A DNA stretch of 64,000 nucleotides. Origin: Pseudomonas paraeruginosa PA7. GTDB taxonomy: Bacteria > Pseudomonadota > Gammaproteobacteria > Pseudomonadales > Pseudomonadaceae. This document shows positions 15,783 to 24,211 of the stretch, piece after piece (within the stretch, counting starts at the first letter, position 1; each line of letters begins with the position of its first letter). A program made the translations under genes and the position numbers. The DNA is taken from positions 2,422,001 to 2,486,000 of the forward strand of contig NC_009656.1 in assembly GCF_000017205.1 (NCBI RefSeq). The letters run 5' to 3'. The notes beneath the pieces are model-generated. The model searched no databases and had not been told where the DNA came from. It was given only the letters and a program-made list of their open reading frames with translations.

Positions 15783-16652
15783 ATGAGACTGATCAGCGCG
15801 CGCCAGGCTTGGCACGACGCCTTCTACGAGAGTCGGAGCTCAGTGCTGGCGGTGGCGGCCGACAAGGCCGCGCTGGGCAAGAAGGGACGGGTCGCCAACG
15901 AGACGCCCCCCGACCGTAAGGACACCAATGGGCGTAGCGCCCACATGCTGGCCGCCGGCCTGGTGCAGGCTGCCATCCGTTCGCTGCCGAAGCCGCTGCA
16001 GCACTTCGGGCATACGCTGTACTCGCCGCTGGCCAACGGTGACGATGTGGCGATTGCTCACGGCTTGGTGTGGATCGGCGCCGGCATCGGCCAACTGACC
16101 CAGCGCCAGGGCGAGCGGGCCTACTGGATGGCGCTGGCGGCGATCAACTCGCACAAGCGGGCGGTGAACGGCCGCGACACACTGCGCCCGGGCGAGGTCT
16201 GCCTGTTCATCGAGGAGCGCCTCGGCTGCCGGATCGACCCCGGCAACTGGGCGCGGGACTACGCGAGCACCTGGGAGCGCTTGGCGCGCCATATCGACAA
16301 GCTCGACGCCCAGGTGCTGAGGCCGGTCGCCGAGGTAGTGGCGAAGCAGCGCGGGTTCCGGAAGGGCTCTGGATGGCGCTGGCAGCAGGTCGACCGGGAT
16401 GCGGTGGCGGTGCAGCGCGCCGAGGCCTACGCCAAGTGCCGTGAGCATCACCAGCAGCGCCTGGCCGAACGCCTGCGCGAAATGTCAGACCACCAGCTGA
16501 CAGCCTGGGCGGCGCGGATGAAGCGGTACGGAGAGGCCTACCGGGCAGAGTGGGGCGATGACGTCCTGGAACTGCCCGAGGTGCACCAGCGATACCACGA
16601 CCGCGTGGCGGCGTACTGGGCCCAGCGTGAGCGCCTTAAACAGGTCGCTTGA
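15783..16652 (+). CDS. Hypothetical protein in late-regulator position
   Basis: 289 aa behind a good GGGGAGAG. Helical and basic, with KTPRRK-like patches absent but many Arg/Gln residues (QQRLAERLREMSDHQLTAWA). No zinc or HTH motif is obvious and I do not recognise the family. It sits where lambdoid phages carry the Q antiterminator, directly before a promoter-terminator pair, so a late-gene regulator is possible. That is inferred from position only. Confidence 0.5.
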   Translation: MRLISARQAWHDAFYESRSSVLAVAADKAALGKKGRVANETPPDRKDTNGRSAHMLAAGLVQAAIRSLPKPLQHFGHTLYSPLANGDDVAIAHGLVWIGAGIGQLTQRQGERAYWMALAAINSHKRAVNGRDTLRPGEVCLFIEERLGCRIDPGNWARDYASTWERLARHIDKLDAQVLRPVAEVVAKQRGFRKGSGWRWQQVDRDAVAVQRAEAYAKCREHHQQRLAERLREMSDHQLTAWAARMKRYGEAYRAEWGDDVLELPEVHQRYHDRVAAYWAQRERLKQVA

Positions 16653-16678
16653 CGATTTGAAGAGCATTTGGGTATCGT
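16649..16678 (+). promoter_or_regulatory. Possible late promoter pR'
   Basis: TTGACG (16649-16654) and TATCGT (16673-16678), spacing 18, straddle the stop of the presumed late regulator. A terminator follows 43 bases later. This is the lambda pR'-tR' layout, where Q lets polymerase pass the terminator. Confidence 0.4.
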
Positions 16679-16720
16679 TTTGCCACTGTGCAGAATTACA
16701 CCCGCACGGCCCTACAAGCA

Positions 16721-16748
16721 AAAACCCCGGCCATCGAGCCGGGGTTTT
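16721..16748. terminator. Bidirectional terminator, possible tR'
   Basis: Eleven-base arms AAAACCCCGGC/GCCGGGGTTTT with a 6-base loop. It can stop both the rightward transcript and the convergent HicB-like gene. Confidence 0.85.
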
Positions 16749-16753
16749 TCGTT

Positions 16754-17449
16754 TCAGCGCGAGACGCTTCGGGGGCCCGACGTCGTCTCCAGCCAGAAGC
16801 TGAAGTAGCCGCGGGACTGGATCGAGTTCACCGCTTCTTCCACGTTCCACATCGCGTACCTGGCGCCGACTTCGAAATCGTCGACGGTGTCCTCGATCCT
16901 GCAGGGTGGTTCCTGCAGCCATTCGTACTGACGGGGGAGAGCCTTCGGGTCAGCGTCTCCCGCGATAACCAGCACACGACCTCGCTCCGTATTGGCGATG
17001 TACCGGAGCTTGACCATCTGGTTGCCGTAATAGGTGCGGACGCTGAGCTTCGTGTCCAGGGCGGCAAGGGCCTGTTCAAGCGCTTCCATCTTGGTGTTGT
17101 GCAGGAAGTCCACCAGGCGGTCACCCTGGGTCTGGGCGATGCCCAGGAGCTTGCACAGGTCGGACTTGCGCATTCCGCGCTTCATCATCTCGTTCCACAG
17201 CGCGATCTTTGCCACGGTGACGGCCGGAAGATGGACGACGTGCTCGCCTTCCTCCGGCGCAGTTGCTTCCGGGATCGGCTTGCGCGCATCAACGTAGAGC
17301 GACAGGGTCGTCTCGATGGCGTCCAGCGCCTCGCGGATTGCGTGTTCGCGGTCATCGCCGAAGCTGTTCAGCTCCGGCAAGTCTCGGCAAAAAACGGCGA
17401 CGCCAGGCGCGCTGTCGTCCTGTTCGAATCGAATTGCATAGTCGTACAT
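16754..17449 (-). CDS. HicB-like protein with long C-terminal extension
   Basis: 231 aa from the ATG at 17449, AAGGAG 5 bases upstream. Residues 1-130 match HicB antitoxins: a partial RNase-H-like fold (YAIRFEQDDSAPGVAVFCRD, AIREALDAIETTLSLYVDAR) and an HTH-like end (MRKSDLCKLLGIAQTQGDRL). About 100 extra residues follow (VRTYYGNQMVKLRYIANTER to the end) that usual HicB proteins lack. No hicA is present beside it. It may act as a stand-alone repressor; promoter-like repeats lie upstream at 17580-17630. It is the one minus-strand gene before the late operon. Confidence 0.65.
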   Translation of the reverse strand: MYDYAIRFEQDDSAPGVAVFCRDLPELNSFGDDREHAIREALDAIETTLSLYVDARKPIPEATAPEEGEHVVHLPAVTVAKIALWNEMMKRGMRKSDLCKLLGIAQTQGDRLVDFLHNTKMEALEQALAALDTKLSVRTYYGNQMVKLRYIANTERGRVLVIAGDADPKALPRQYEWLQEPPCRIEDTVDDFEVGARYAMWNVEEAVNSIQSRGYFSFWLETTSGPRSVSR

Positions 17450-17639
17450 GGTCACTCCTTCGGGGTGATCGTTCAGCGAGCAGGCGAGGGGGCTCGTTAG
17501 AGCCCCAGTTGCTTGATGATCGCCGTGCGGGTCGTCTGAATTCGCTGAACTTCATCACCTCGTCTCTGTTGTTTGGATGGGTCCACTATACAACAGATTT
17601 GTGGTGTCACAACACTTTTGTGGTATTCGAGGTTCGCCC
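17450..17639. promoter_or_regulatory. Divergent control region, HicB-like / holin
   Basis: 190 bases. Contains a hairpin (GGGGCTC/GAGCCCC near 17494-17512) and the repeated octamer TTTGTGGT at two places about 22 bases apart (near 17600 and 17620), good candidates for HicB-like operator half-sites. A possible GTG-started 27-codon ORF on the minus strand (ending with the residues IIKQLGL) is seen but unsupported. Confidence 0.4.
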
Positions 17640-17948
17640 ATGGAACCCACGTCAATCGGCGCAGGCGCACTGTTCGCCAAGTACAGCGTCGCCATTGCCG
17701 GATTCGCGGGGGCCATCCTCTCCTTGTCGTTCCTGCGCGGTCTGACCCGTAAGCAGGCAGGGGCGGCAGTCCTCACTGGTTTCCTGTCCTCCATCTTCAC
17801 CACTCCGCTGGTGGTGGCTTACTTCGGCTTGCCGGTTGATGCCGAGTCGAAGAACGGCGTCGCCTTCCTCATCGGCCTGCTGGCCATGAACATCATCCCC
17901 GCCATCAAGGCGGCTGCGGAGCGCCTTCTCGCAACCAAGGGTGCCTGA
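17640..17948 (+). CDS. Holin-like membrane protein
   Basis: 102 aa from the ATG at 17640, GAGG 7 bases upstream. Three hydrophobic stretches (YSVAIAGFAGAILSLSFL, VLTGFLSSIFTTPLVVAYFG, GVAFLIGLLAMNIIPAI) predict a small inner-membrane protein of holin size, which would time lysis by letting the endolysin out. The endolysin itself is 26 kb downstream, so the lysis genes are split. Confidence 0.65.
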   Translation: MEPTSIGAGALFAKYSVAIAGFAGAILSLSFLRGLTRKQAGAAVLTGFLSSIFTTPLVVAYFGLPVDAESKNGVAFLIGLLAMNIIPAIKAAAERLLATKGA

Positions 17949-17950
17949 CC

Positions 17951-18247
17951 ATGGTGACCTTCCTCATGGGCTTGGACGCCGTGCTTTGTGTTCTGGTGGT
18001 GCTGGCCGCGCTGGACTTCCTGCGCACCGTCCACCTGTTCGAGCACCCGATCCTGAGCCTTTCGTTCTACCTGGTCGCAGTCGGAGCCTTCGGCTTGCTG
18101 AATGAGCTGGCCAAAGGCTACTGGGTGAGTCCTTGGGCGGTGGTCATGCACTTGGGGATCGTCAGCTACGCCTGGTCACGCCGGAGTCAGATTTTTCAGC
18201 AGGACTGGCGGTGGGATGGGGCAGCGCGGCGGCGCTCGCGGGGGTGA
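17951..18247 (+). CDS. Small membrane protein next to the holin
   Basis: 98 aa, 2 bases after the holin-like stop. Three hydrophobic helices (FLMGLDAVLCVLVVLAALDF, LSLSFYLVAVGAFGLLN, WAVVMHLGIVSYAW) and a basic tail (AARRRSRG). Co-transcribed with the holin-like gene; it may be a holin partner or antiholin. No specific family recognised. Confidence 0.6.
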   Translation: MVTFLMGLDAVLCVLVVLAALDFLRTVHLFEHPILSLSFYLVAVGAFGLLNELAKGYWVSPWAVVMHLGIVSYAWSRRSQIFQQDWRWDGAARRRSRG

Positions 18248-18318
18248 TGGCCTAATGACTTGATTGCGCCATTACGTAGGCTAGGCTTGCGAAATCCTCG
18301 GATCACGGACGACCCACC

Positions 18319-18894
18319 ATGCTCAAACAAAATCTCCTGATCATCCTGGTTCTGCTCACGGGCTGTGCTTCTGCCGAGTCCGGGCACACATCTCCCTCGC
18401 CTACTGACCCTGATCTTGCTGCTCTGCACGTCGACGAAGACGGTCCGGTTCTCAAGGCGTACCCGATGTCAGCCCGAAACAACGAGAGCGCTCAGTTGCA
18501 GAAGGCAGCTGCACTGCTTGATTACCAAGTCGCCTCAGCAGACTGTTTGCGTGCGCAAAACTTCTATGAAGCGCGCTCGAAATCATCTGAGGGTGCGCGT
18601 TTGGGCGTAGGGGTCATAGGCGGGGTTGCAGGCTTTGTGGGGAGCATGTTGGCGGCGGCGGGAACGGGCGGGGTGTGGCCAGGCGTTAGTGCAGGTATTG
18701 CGGGCGTTGCGAGCACCACGCTTGGAGCCGCTGAAAAAGGTCCCCTCGCGCCGAGCGCCTACGCCGCGAACCGTGAGTTTGTCGCCAAAGCTATGGCCGT
18801 CTCTTCGGCAAAGCTTCCAACCTTGAGTTCAGCGGAAGAGATTTACCTGAGCGCTGTATCGCTTCAAGGAACCTGTGCAGCGCCGAACAAATAG
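18319..18894 (+). CDS. Prophage lipoprotein (moron candidate)
   Basis: 191 aa. Signal peptide with lipobox LLTGC (Cys about 16), a polar linker, then glycine-rich hydrophobic stretches (GARLGVGVIGGVAGFVGSML, AGTGGVWPGVSAGIAGVAST). A candidate promoter precedes it (TTGATT, 16 bases, TAGGCT around 18260) and a terminator follows at 18978, so it is a self-contained unit between holin and terminase genes. The export signal and the position suggest lysogenic conversion or receptor blocking at the envelope. Not required for virion assembly by position. Confidence 0.65.
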   Translation: MLKQNLLIILVLLTGCASAESGHTSPSPTDPDLAALHVDEDGPVLKAYPMSARNNESAQLQKAAALLDYQVASADCLRAQNFYEARSKSSEGARLGVGVIGGVAGFVGSMLAAAGTGGVWPGVSAGIAGVASTTLGAAEKGPLAPSAYAANREFVAKAMAVSSAKLPTLSSAEEIYLSAVSLQGTCAAPNK

Positions 18895-18977
18895 CGAGCA
18901 CAGGTCAATGCACTGTACCGGCATAGAGGTGAAACGTTCTTGACGCGCTCAATGGTGCGGCCCCACATGCCGAGATA

Positions 18978-19001
18978 AGCCCCGCATGCGCGGGGCTTTT
19001 T
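18978..19001 (+). terminator. Terminator between lipoprotein gene and terS
   Basis: Eight-base arms AGCCCCGC/GCGGGGCT with loop ATGC followed by TTTTT, just before the terS ribosome site. Confidence 0.8.
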
Positions 19002-19017
19002 ATTTACGAGGTCCCTC

Positions 19018-19617
19018 ATGGCGCTGAACAAGAAGCGGCGCCTGTTCGTCGAGGAGTACTTGGTCGACCTCAACGCGACGCAGGCAGCCATCCGCGCAGG
19101 GTACGCACCGAAGCGTGCGGCCGAGATGGGCTACGAACTGCTCCGAGTGCCGGAGGTGGCCGAGGCGATCGCCCAGGCCATGGCCGAGCGTTCGAAGCGC
19201 ACCGAGGTCGAAGCCGACTATGTGATCCGGCGGCTCCGCGAGATCGACGAGATGGACGTGCTTGACATCCTCGAGGACGACGGTTCGTTCCGGTCGATCC
19301 GCGACTGGCCCCGGGCCTGGCGCCAGTTCCTGTCCGGCATCGAGATCGCCGAGTTGTTCGAGGGCCGCGGTGACGACCGCCGCATCGCTGGCGTGCTCCG
19401 CAAGGTCAAGTGGCCGGACAAGCTCCGCAACCTGGAGTTGCTGAGCCGGCATGTCGGCACCGAGTCTGCCGCGCTCGACCTGGAGCTCAAGCGCCTGGAT
19501 GTCGCGAAGAAGCGGGCAGAGCTGAAGCTGCTGGAGAACCCCGAGGACGATGCGCCGCCGACCAGCGTCGCGGTGACCATCATCGATGCGAGGGTGCGCG
19601 ATGCCGACGCTGAATAG
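19018..19617 (+). CDS. terS: Terminase small subunit
   Basis: 199 aa, GAGG 6 bases upstream. The N-terminus KKRRLFVEEYLVDLNATQAA followed by IRAGYAPKRAAEMGYELL is the Terminase_2-type DNA-binding region. The rest is helical for oligomer formation. It recognises the packaging site and recruits the large subunit; its last 17 bases overlap terL. Confidence 0.9.
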   Translation: MALNKKRRLFVEEYLVDLNATQAAIRAGYAPKRAAEMGYELLRVPEVAEAIAQAMAERSKRTEVEADYVIRRLREIDEMDVLDILEDDGSFRSIRDWPRAWRQFLSGIEIAELFEGRGDDRRIAGVLRKVKWPDKLRNLELLSRHVGTESAALDLELKRLDVAKKRAELKLLENPEDDAPPTSVAVTIIDARVRDADAE

Positions 19618-20896
19618 GCCTCAGGCGAAGTTCCTGGCGCTTCCGCACAAGTTCTGCGGCTTTGTCGCTGGGTTCGGCTCCGGCAAGACGTGGGTGGGCT
19701 GCTCAGGGCTCGCCCAGCACGCCTGGGAGTGGCCGCGCATCAACGCCGGCTACTTCGCCCCGACCTACGCCCAGATCCGCGACATCTTCTATCCGACGAT
19801 GGAGGAGGTGGCTTTCGACTGGGGGCTGCGGACCAAGATCAACCAGGCGAACCATGAGGTTCACCTGTACAGCGGTAGCGCCTACCGCACGACGATCATC
19901 TGCCGCTCCATGGAGAAGCCGCAGACCATCGTCGGCTTCAAGGTCGGCCGGTCCCTGGTGGACGAGCTCGACGTGTTGTCGCTGGTCAAGGCCCAGCAGG
20001 CCTGGCGCAAGATCATCGCGCGGATGCGCTACAAGGTGGACGGCCTGCGCAACCGTGTCGACGTCACCACCACCCCGGAGGGCTTCAAGTTCGTCTTCCA
20101 GCAGTTCGTGAAGCAGTTGCGCGAGAAGCCGCACCTGCAGGACCTGTATGGCCTGGTCCAGGCCAGCACCTACGACAACGAGGCGAACCTTCCGGACGAC
20201 TACATCGATTCCCTGATGGAGTCGTACCCGCCGCAACTGATCGCGGCGTACCTGCGCGGCCAGTTCGTCAACCTGACGTCGGGCACCATCTACACCGCCT
20301 ACGATCGCACTCTCAACGCCTCGCAGGAGATGGTTCAGCCAGGCGAGCCGATATTCGTGGGTATGGACTTCAACGTCGGCAAGATGGCCGCCGTCGTGCA
20401 TGTGAAGCGCATGGGCCTGCCGCACGCGGTCGACGAGATCGTCAACGGGTACGACACCCCGGACATGATCCGCCAGATCAAGGAGCGGTTCTGGCTGTAC
20501 GCCGACGGCGAATATCGCCCTACACGTCAGATCAGGATCTACCCCGACGCCTCCGGCGACTCGCGCAAATCGGTACGGGCCAGCGAGACCGACATCGCGC
20601 TGCTCAAGCAGGCCGGCTTTATCGTCTCGGCGCCCGCAGCCAACCCGCCGGTCAAAGACCGGATCAACTCCATGAACGCCATGTTCTGCAACGCCAAAGG
20701 CGAGCGCCGGTATCGGGTCAACCCCGACCGGTGCCCGACCTATGCCGACGCCCTGGAACAGCAGGTGTGGGGCACAAACGGCGAGCCGGACAAGTCCGCC
20801 GACATCGACCACCCCAACGATGCGGCTGGCTACTTCATTCACAAGGAATTCCCGGTCGAGCGACCTGCGGCCGTTGTTACCACCCTGAGGTTCTGA
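19601..20896 (+). CDS. terL: Terminase large subunit
   Basis: 431 aa from MPTLNRPQ at 19601. ATPase half: Walker A AGFGSGKT (residues 23-30) and Walker B-like SLVDELDVLS, then TTTPEGF as coupling motif. Nuclease half: GMDFNVGKMAAVV with the first catalytic Asp and RIYPDASGDSRKS further on. It drives DNA into the prohead and cuts concatemers. Size and motifs are complete. Confidence 0.95.
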   Translation: MPTLNRPQAKFLALPHKFCGFVAGFGSGKTWVGCSGLAQHAWEWPRINAGYFAPTYAQIRDIFYPTMEEVAFDWGLRTKINQANHEVHLYSGSAYRTTIICRSMEKPQTIVGFKVGRSLVDELDVLSLVKAQQAWRKIIARMRYKVDGLRNRVDVTTTPEGFKFVFQQFVKQLREKPHLQDLYGLVQASTYDNEANLPDDYIDSLMESYPPQLIAAYLRGQFVNLTSGTIYTAYDRTLNASQEMVQPGEPIFVGMDFNVGKMAAVVHVKRMGLPHAVDEIVNGYDTPDMIRQIKERFWLYADGEYRPTRQIRIYPDASGDSRKSVRASETDIALLKQAGFIVSAPAANPPVKDRINSMNAMFCNAKGERRYRVNPDRCPTYADALEQQVWGTNGEPDKSADIDHPNDAAGYFIHKEFPVERPAAVVTTLRF

Positions 20897-20898
20897 CC

Positions 20899-22254
20899 AT
20901 GAGCGATTCCGTTTGCCAATGCTGCGCCGCTGTCGAGGAGATGCGCGAGCACTGGAAGCTGATCGATTGCATCAAGGGCGGCACCTCGGCCATGCGCGAG
21001 GCGGGGGAGGCGTATCTGCCCAAGCGGCAGCTCGAGACGAGGGAGGACTATGAAGCGCGGCTGAAGCTGGCGACGCTGCACCCCGCGTTCGAGGAAACGG
21101 TCGGCGCCATGGTGGGGCGGGTGTTTGCGAAGCCGGTCGTGATCGGTGATGACGTGCCGCAGGAGATCGCCGACCTGCTGACCGACGTGGATACGGAGGG
21201 ACGTGATCTGCAGGTGTTCGCCCAGGACTGGTTCCGCGGCGGGCTGGAGTATGGCCTGAAGTTCGCCCTGGTCGAGATACCGCAACGGCCAGAGGATCTG
21301 CCGAACACACGACAGGCCGAGCAACAGGCCGGCTTCAGGCCCTACGGGGTGCTGATCGAGCCTGGCCAGGTGCTGGGGTGGAAGACCGGCAAGGTTGCTG
21401 GTGTCGACAGCCTGACCCAGTTCCGTTTCCGGACGTGCCGGGTGGAGGAGGTGGACGAGTTCACCGACGAGTCCGTTGAGCAGATCCGCGTGATCGAGCC
21501 CCACCGGCATCGAGTGTTCGAGGAGGGCAAGGACGGGTGGGAGATGGTGTCGGACACGCCGAACACGCTCGGCTTCATCCCCTTGGTGCCGTATTACACC
21601 GCGCGTACCGGGTTCCTCACGGCGAAGCCACCACTGCTCGAACTCGCCCACCTGGTGGCAAAGCACTGGTGGCTCCAGTCCTCCCTGGACAGTCTGGTTG
21701 ATGTCGCCTGCGTGCCGATCCTGGTGATGACTGGCGTCGACTCCGGCGACGAGCTGGCCATCGGCGCGCGCTCCGCGGTGAAGTTGCCTCGGGAGGCCGA
21801 CATGAAGTACGTCGAGCACACCGGTGCCGCCATCAAGACCGCGCGGGAACAACTTGACTCACTGCAAGAGGAGATGCGGCAGGCCGGTGCGAAGCTGGTG
21901 GAGAAGTCTACCCAGGTCATGACGGCGAAGCAGTCTGGCGAGGAATCGGCGAAGGAGACCAGCAAACTGGCGATGATGTGCCAGGGCCTGCAGGACAGCC
22001 TGGTGCTGTTCTTATCGTACTTCTCCCTCGCACTGAACAACCGCGCCGAGGGCGGCACCGTGCAGCTCCAGCCGAATCTCGACCCGGATTACGCTCCGGC
22101 CGAGACCATGGGTGTGCTGCAGCGCATGCGTGATGGCGGCTCGTTGTCAGACCAAACCCTGTTCAATGAGGCCCAGCGGCGCGGCATGCTCGCCGAGGAC
22201 CTGGACTGGGAGTCGGAGCAGGAGCGGATCCGCAACCAGGAGCCTGCGATATGA
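20899..22254 (+). CDS. Portal protein (DUF4055 type)
   Basis: 451 aa from MSDSVCQC at 20899. The pattern YLPKRQLETREDYEARLKLA, GMVGRVFAKP-like start and the C-terminal QLQPNLDPDYAPAETMGVLQ are those of DUF4055 phage portals. Twelve copies form the DNA gateway at one capsid vertex. It follows terL by 2 bases and overlaps the Mu-F-like gene. Confidence 0.85.
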   Translation: MSDSVCQCCAAVEEMREHWKLIDCIKGGTSAMREAGEAYLPKRQLETREDYEARLKLATLHPAFEETVGAMVGRVFAKPVVIGDDVPQEIADLLTDVDTEGRDLQVFAQDWFRGGLEYGLKFALVEIPQRPEDLPNTRQAEQQAGFRPYGVLIEPGQVLGWKTGKVAGVDSLTQFRFRTCRVEEVDEFTDESVEQIRVIEPHRHRVFEEGKDGWEMVSDTPNTLGFIPLVPYYTARTGFLTAKPPLLELAHLVAKHWWLQSSLDSLVDVACVPILVMTGVDSGDELAIGARSAVKLPREADMKYVEHTGAAIKTAREQLDSLQEEMRQAGAKLVEKSTQVMTAKQSGEESAKETSKLAMMCQGLQDSLVLFLSYFSLALNNRAEGGTVQLQPNLDPDYAPAETMGVLQRMRDGGSLSDQTLFNEAQRRGMLAEDLDWESEQERIRNQEPAI

Positions 22255-23330
22255 CTCGCTTGGAGGTGCTGCTGGCGGAGCTGTATACCGACCATGGTAT
22301 CGATCTGATCAGGACCACGGCGGGCATGTCGAAGGAAGTCGAGGAGAAAATTACCGAACTCGCCGAGGAGTTGGTGACGCTGCTGCAGGGCCGCCGGTTG
22401 CCGCTGAAGAACGTCAAGGAGGTCAACGCGATCCTCGACGAGGCGGCCAAGGCAATCAAGGCGCAGTACACCGAGATCGCTGCGGCGCATGATGCCAATC
22501 TGCGGCAACTCGCGGTCATCGAAGGAGGCTTCGCGTCGAGCTCAGTCAACAGCCTGGTGAGCCGGCCAATCATGCTCGGCGTCGGCAAGAACCGACTCAG
22601 CGCCGTGGTTGCGAATACGCTCATCGAGGGTGCGCCGACCAAACAATGGTGGCTCAAGCAGGCTGCGGATGTGTCGTTCCGGTTCGCTGGTGTGGTGCGC
22701 AATGGCTTCGTGAACGGCGAGACCACGGAACAGATGGTCACCCAGATCGTCGGCCGCCGGGCTCGGGGCGACCAACCGCCGGTGAAGGGCTTCATGGATG
22801 TCAGCAAGCGCGCGGCTCGGACCTTGGTCCACAACAGCGCCCAAGCGGTGGCCAATGGCGCCAGGATGGAGGTCTACAAGGCCAATTCTGGCGAGAATGG
22901 ACCGGTGAAAGGGTATCGCCAGCTCAGCACCTTGGACTCGCACACCACGGAAATCTGCATGGTCTACGACCAGAAGACATGGGATCTGCAGTTCAGGCCT
23001 GTGGGGCACTCGTTGCCGTACAAGCAAGGTTGCCCGCGGCACTGGGGGTGTCGCAGTACCACTCTGCCTTGGCTGAAGACGATGCGTGAGCTAGGTATCG
23101 ACGTCGACGAGGTGAAGAGCACCCGGGCGTCGATGGACGGCCAGGTGCCGGCCAGTCTGAACTTCGAGACATGGCTCAAGGGTAAGTCGAAGGCCTTCCA
23201 GGACGAGAAGCTGGGGTCCGGCCGCGCCGACCTCTGGCGCCGAGGTGTCATCACCTTGAGCGACCTGTTGGACCAGCGGGGCAACCCGCTGAGCCTGGCC
23301 CAACTCAAGTCGCTGTACGCGCCCGACTGA
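22251..23330 (+). CDS. Minor head protein, Mu gpF / SPP1 gp7-like
   Basis: 359 aa, overlapping the portal stop. The C-terminal half holds the Phage_Mu_F signature: DVSKRAARTLVHNSAQAVAN, GYRQLSTLDSHTTEICMVYD and PYKQGCPRHWGCRST. These proteins bind the portal and take part in head assembly or DNA ejection. Confidence 0.88.
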   Translation: MTRLEVLLAELYTDHGIDLIRTTAGMSKEVEEKITELAEELVTLLQGRRLPLKNVKEVNAILDEAAKAIKAQYTEIAAAHDANLRQLAVIEGGFASSSVNSLVSRPIMLGVGKNRLSAVVANTLIEGAPTKQWWLKQAADVSFRFAGVVRNGFVNGETTEQMVTQIVGRRARGDQPPVKGFMDVSKRAARTLVHNSAQAVANGARMEVYKANSGENGPVKGYRQLSTLDSHTTEICMVYDQKTWDLQFRPVGHSLPYKQGCPRHWGCRSTTLPWLKTMRELGIDVDEVKSTRASMDGQVPASLNFETWLKGKSKAFQDEKLGSGRADLWRRGVITLSDLLDQRGNPLSLAQLKSLYAPD

Positions 23331-23351
23331 TCTGATCACCAATTCGTGTAG

Positions 23352-23377
23352 GCCCCGGCAACGTCCGGGGCTTTTTT
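23352..23377 (+). terminator. Terminator between head genes
   Basis: Seven-base arms GCCCCGG/CCGGGGC, 6-base loop, six T. It probably adjusts expression of portal-side genes relative to scaffold and capsid. Confidence 0.8.
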
Positions 23378-23458
23378 ATGCCTGCGTTTCGGATGGAGCG
23401 GGGCGCCTTCCGGGCCGGATGGCCCATCGCAATGGCCGGATGGCCGGAGAAAGACGAG

Positions 23459-24202
23459 ATGAAACTGAAGACTGTCGAAGTCGATGGCAAGCAATACGCC
23501 GAGGTCCAGGATGGCAAGCCGGTTTACGTGGAGGATGACGGCAAGGAGATCGCGTTCGATGCGGTCGGTACCCGAGCCACCATCACTCGCTTGAACGGAG
23601 AGGCCAAGCAGCACCGCGAGCGGGCGGAGAAGGCCGAGAAGATCGCAAAAGACTTCGAAGGCATCGAGGACCCGGCCGCAGCGCGTAAAGCCCTGGAAAC
23701 CGTCGCCAACCTCGACGCGAAGAAGCTGGTGGATGCCGGTGAGATCGAGAAGGTGAAGGCTGAAATCGGCAAGGCCTACGACACCAAGCTGACCGAGGCC
23801 ACCACGCGCGCGGAGCAGTTGGAGCAGCAGCTCTACGCCGAGAAGATCGGCGGCAGCTTCTCCCGCTCGAAGTTCGTGGCAGACCGCCTGGCTGTTCCGG
23901 CCGACATGGTGCAGTCCGTGTTCGGTAAGCACCTGAAAATCGAGGACGGCAATGTCGTGGCCTACGACGCCCACGGCAACAAGCTGTACAGCAAGGCCCG
24001 TCCCGGCGAGGCCGCCGACTTCGATGAAGCGCTGGAGATTCTCGTCGACCAGTACCCCTACCGCGACCAGATCCTGAAGGGCTCTGGCCACTCCGGCGGC
24101 GGAACGCCCCCGGGCGGCAAGCCCTCCGGCAGCACGGCCAAGTCGCTCGCCGACTGCAAGACCGAGGCCGAGAAGGTCGCCTACCTCGAAACGATCAAGT
24201 AA
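23459..24202 (+). CDS. Scaffold-like head protein
   Basis: 247 aa from MKLKTVEVDG at 23459 (GGAG about 9 bases upstream). Charged coiled-coil middle (HRERAEKAEKIAKDFEGIED, then KVKAEIGKAYDTKLTEATTR), a compact region, a glycine-rich hinge (GSGHSGGGTPPGGKPSGS) and a short helical end. Its place just before the major capsid gene and this make-up fit a scaffolding protein that guides prohead assembly. The upstream extension of the frame is not conserved-looking. Confidence 0.75.
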   Translation: MKLKTVEVDGKQYAEVQDGKPVYVEDDGKEIAFDAVGTRATITRLNGEAKQHRERAEKAEKIAKDFEGIEDPAAARKALETVANLDAKKLVDAGEIEKVKAEIGKAYDTKLTEATTRAEQLEQQLYAEKIGGSFSRSKFVADRLAVPADMVQSVFGKHLKIEDGNVVAYDAHGNKLYSKARPGEAADFDEALEILVDQYPYRDQILKGSGHSGGGTPPGGKPSGSTAKSLADCKTEAEKVAYLETIK

Positions 24203-24211
24203 GGAGGCCAC

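Noticed and set aside
15783-16652. Firm call as Q antiterminator
   Set aside because: Only the position supports it; no sequence motif of known Q families was recognised, so it is left as hypothetical.
17498-17575. Possible hicA or leader ORF upstream of the HicB-like gene
   Set aside because: The MMKFSEFRR frame resembles a HicA start but then loses similarity and runs into the hicB region; the GTG-led 27-codon frame has no ribosome site. Neither gives a HicA domain.
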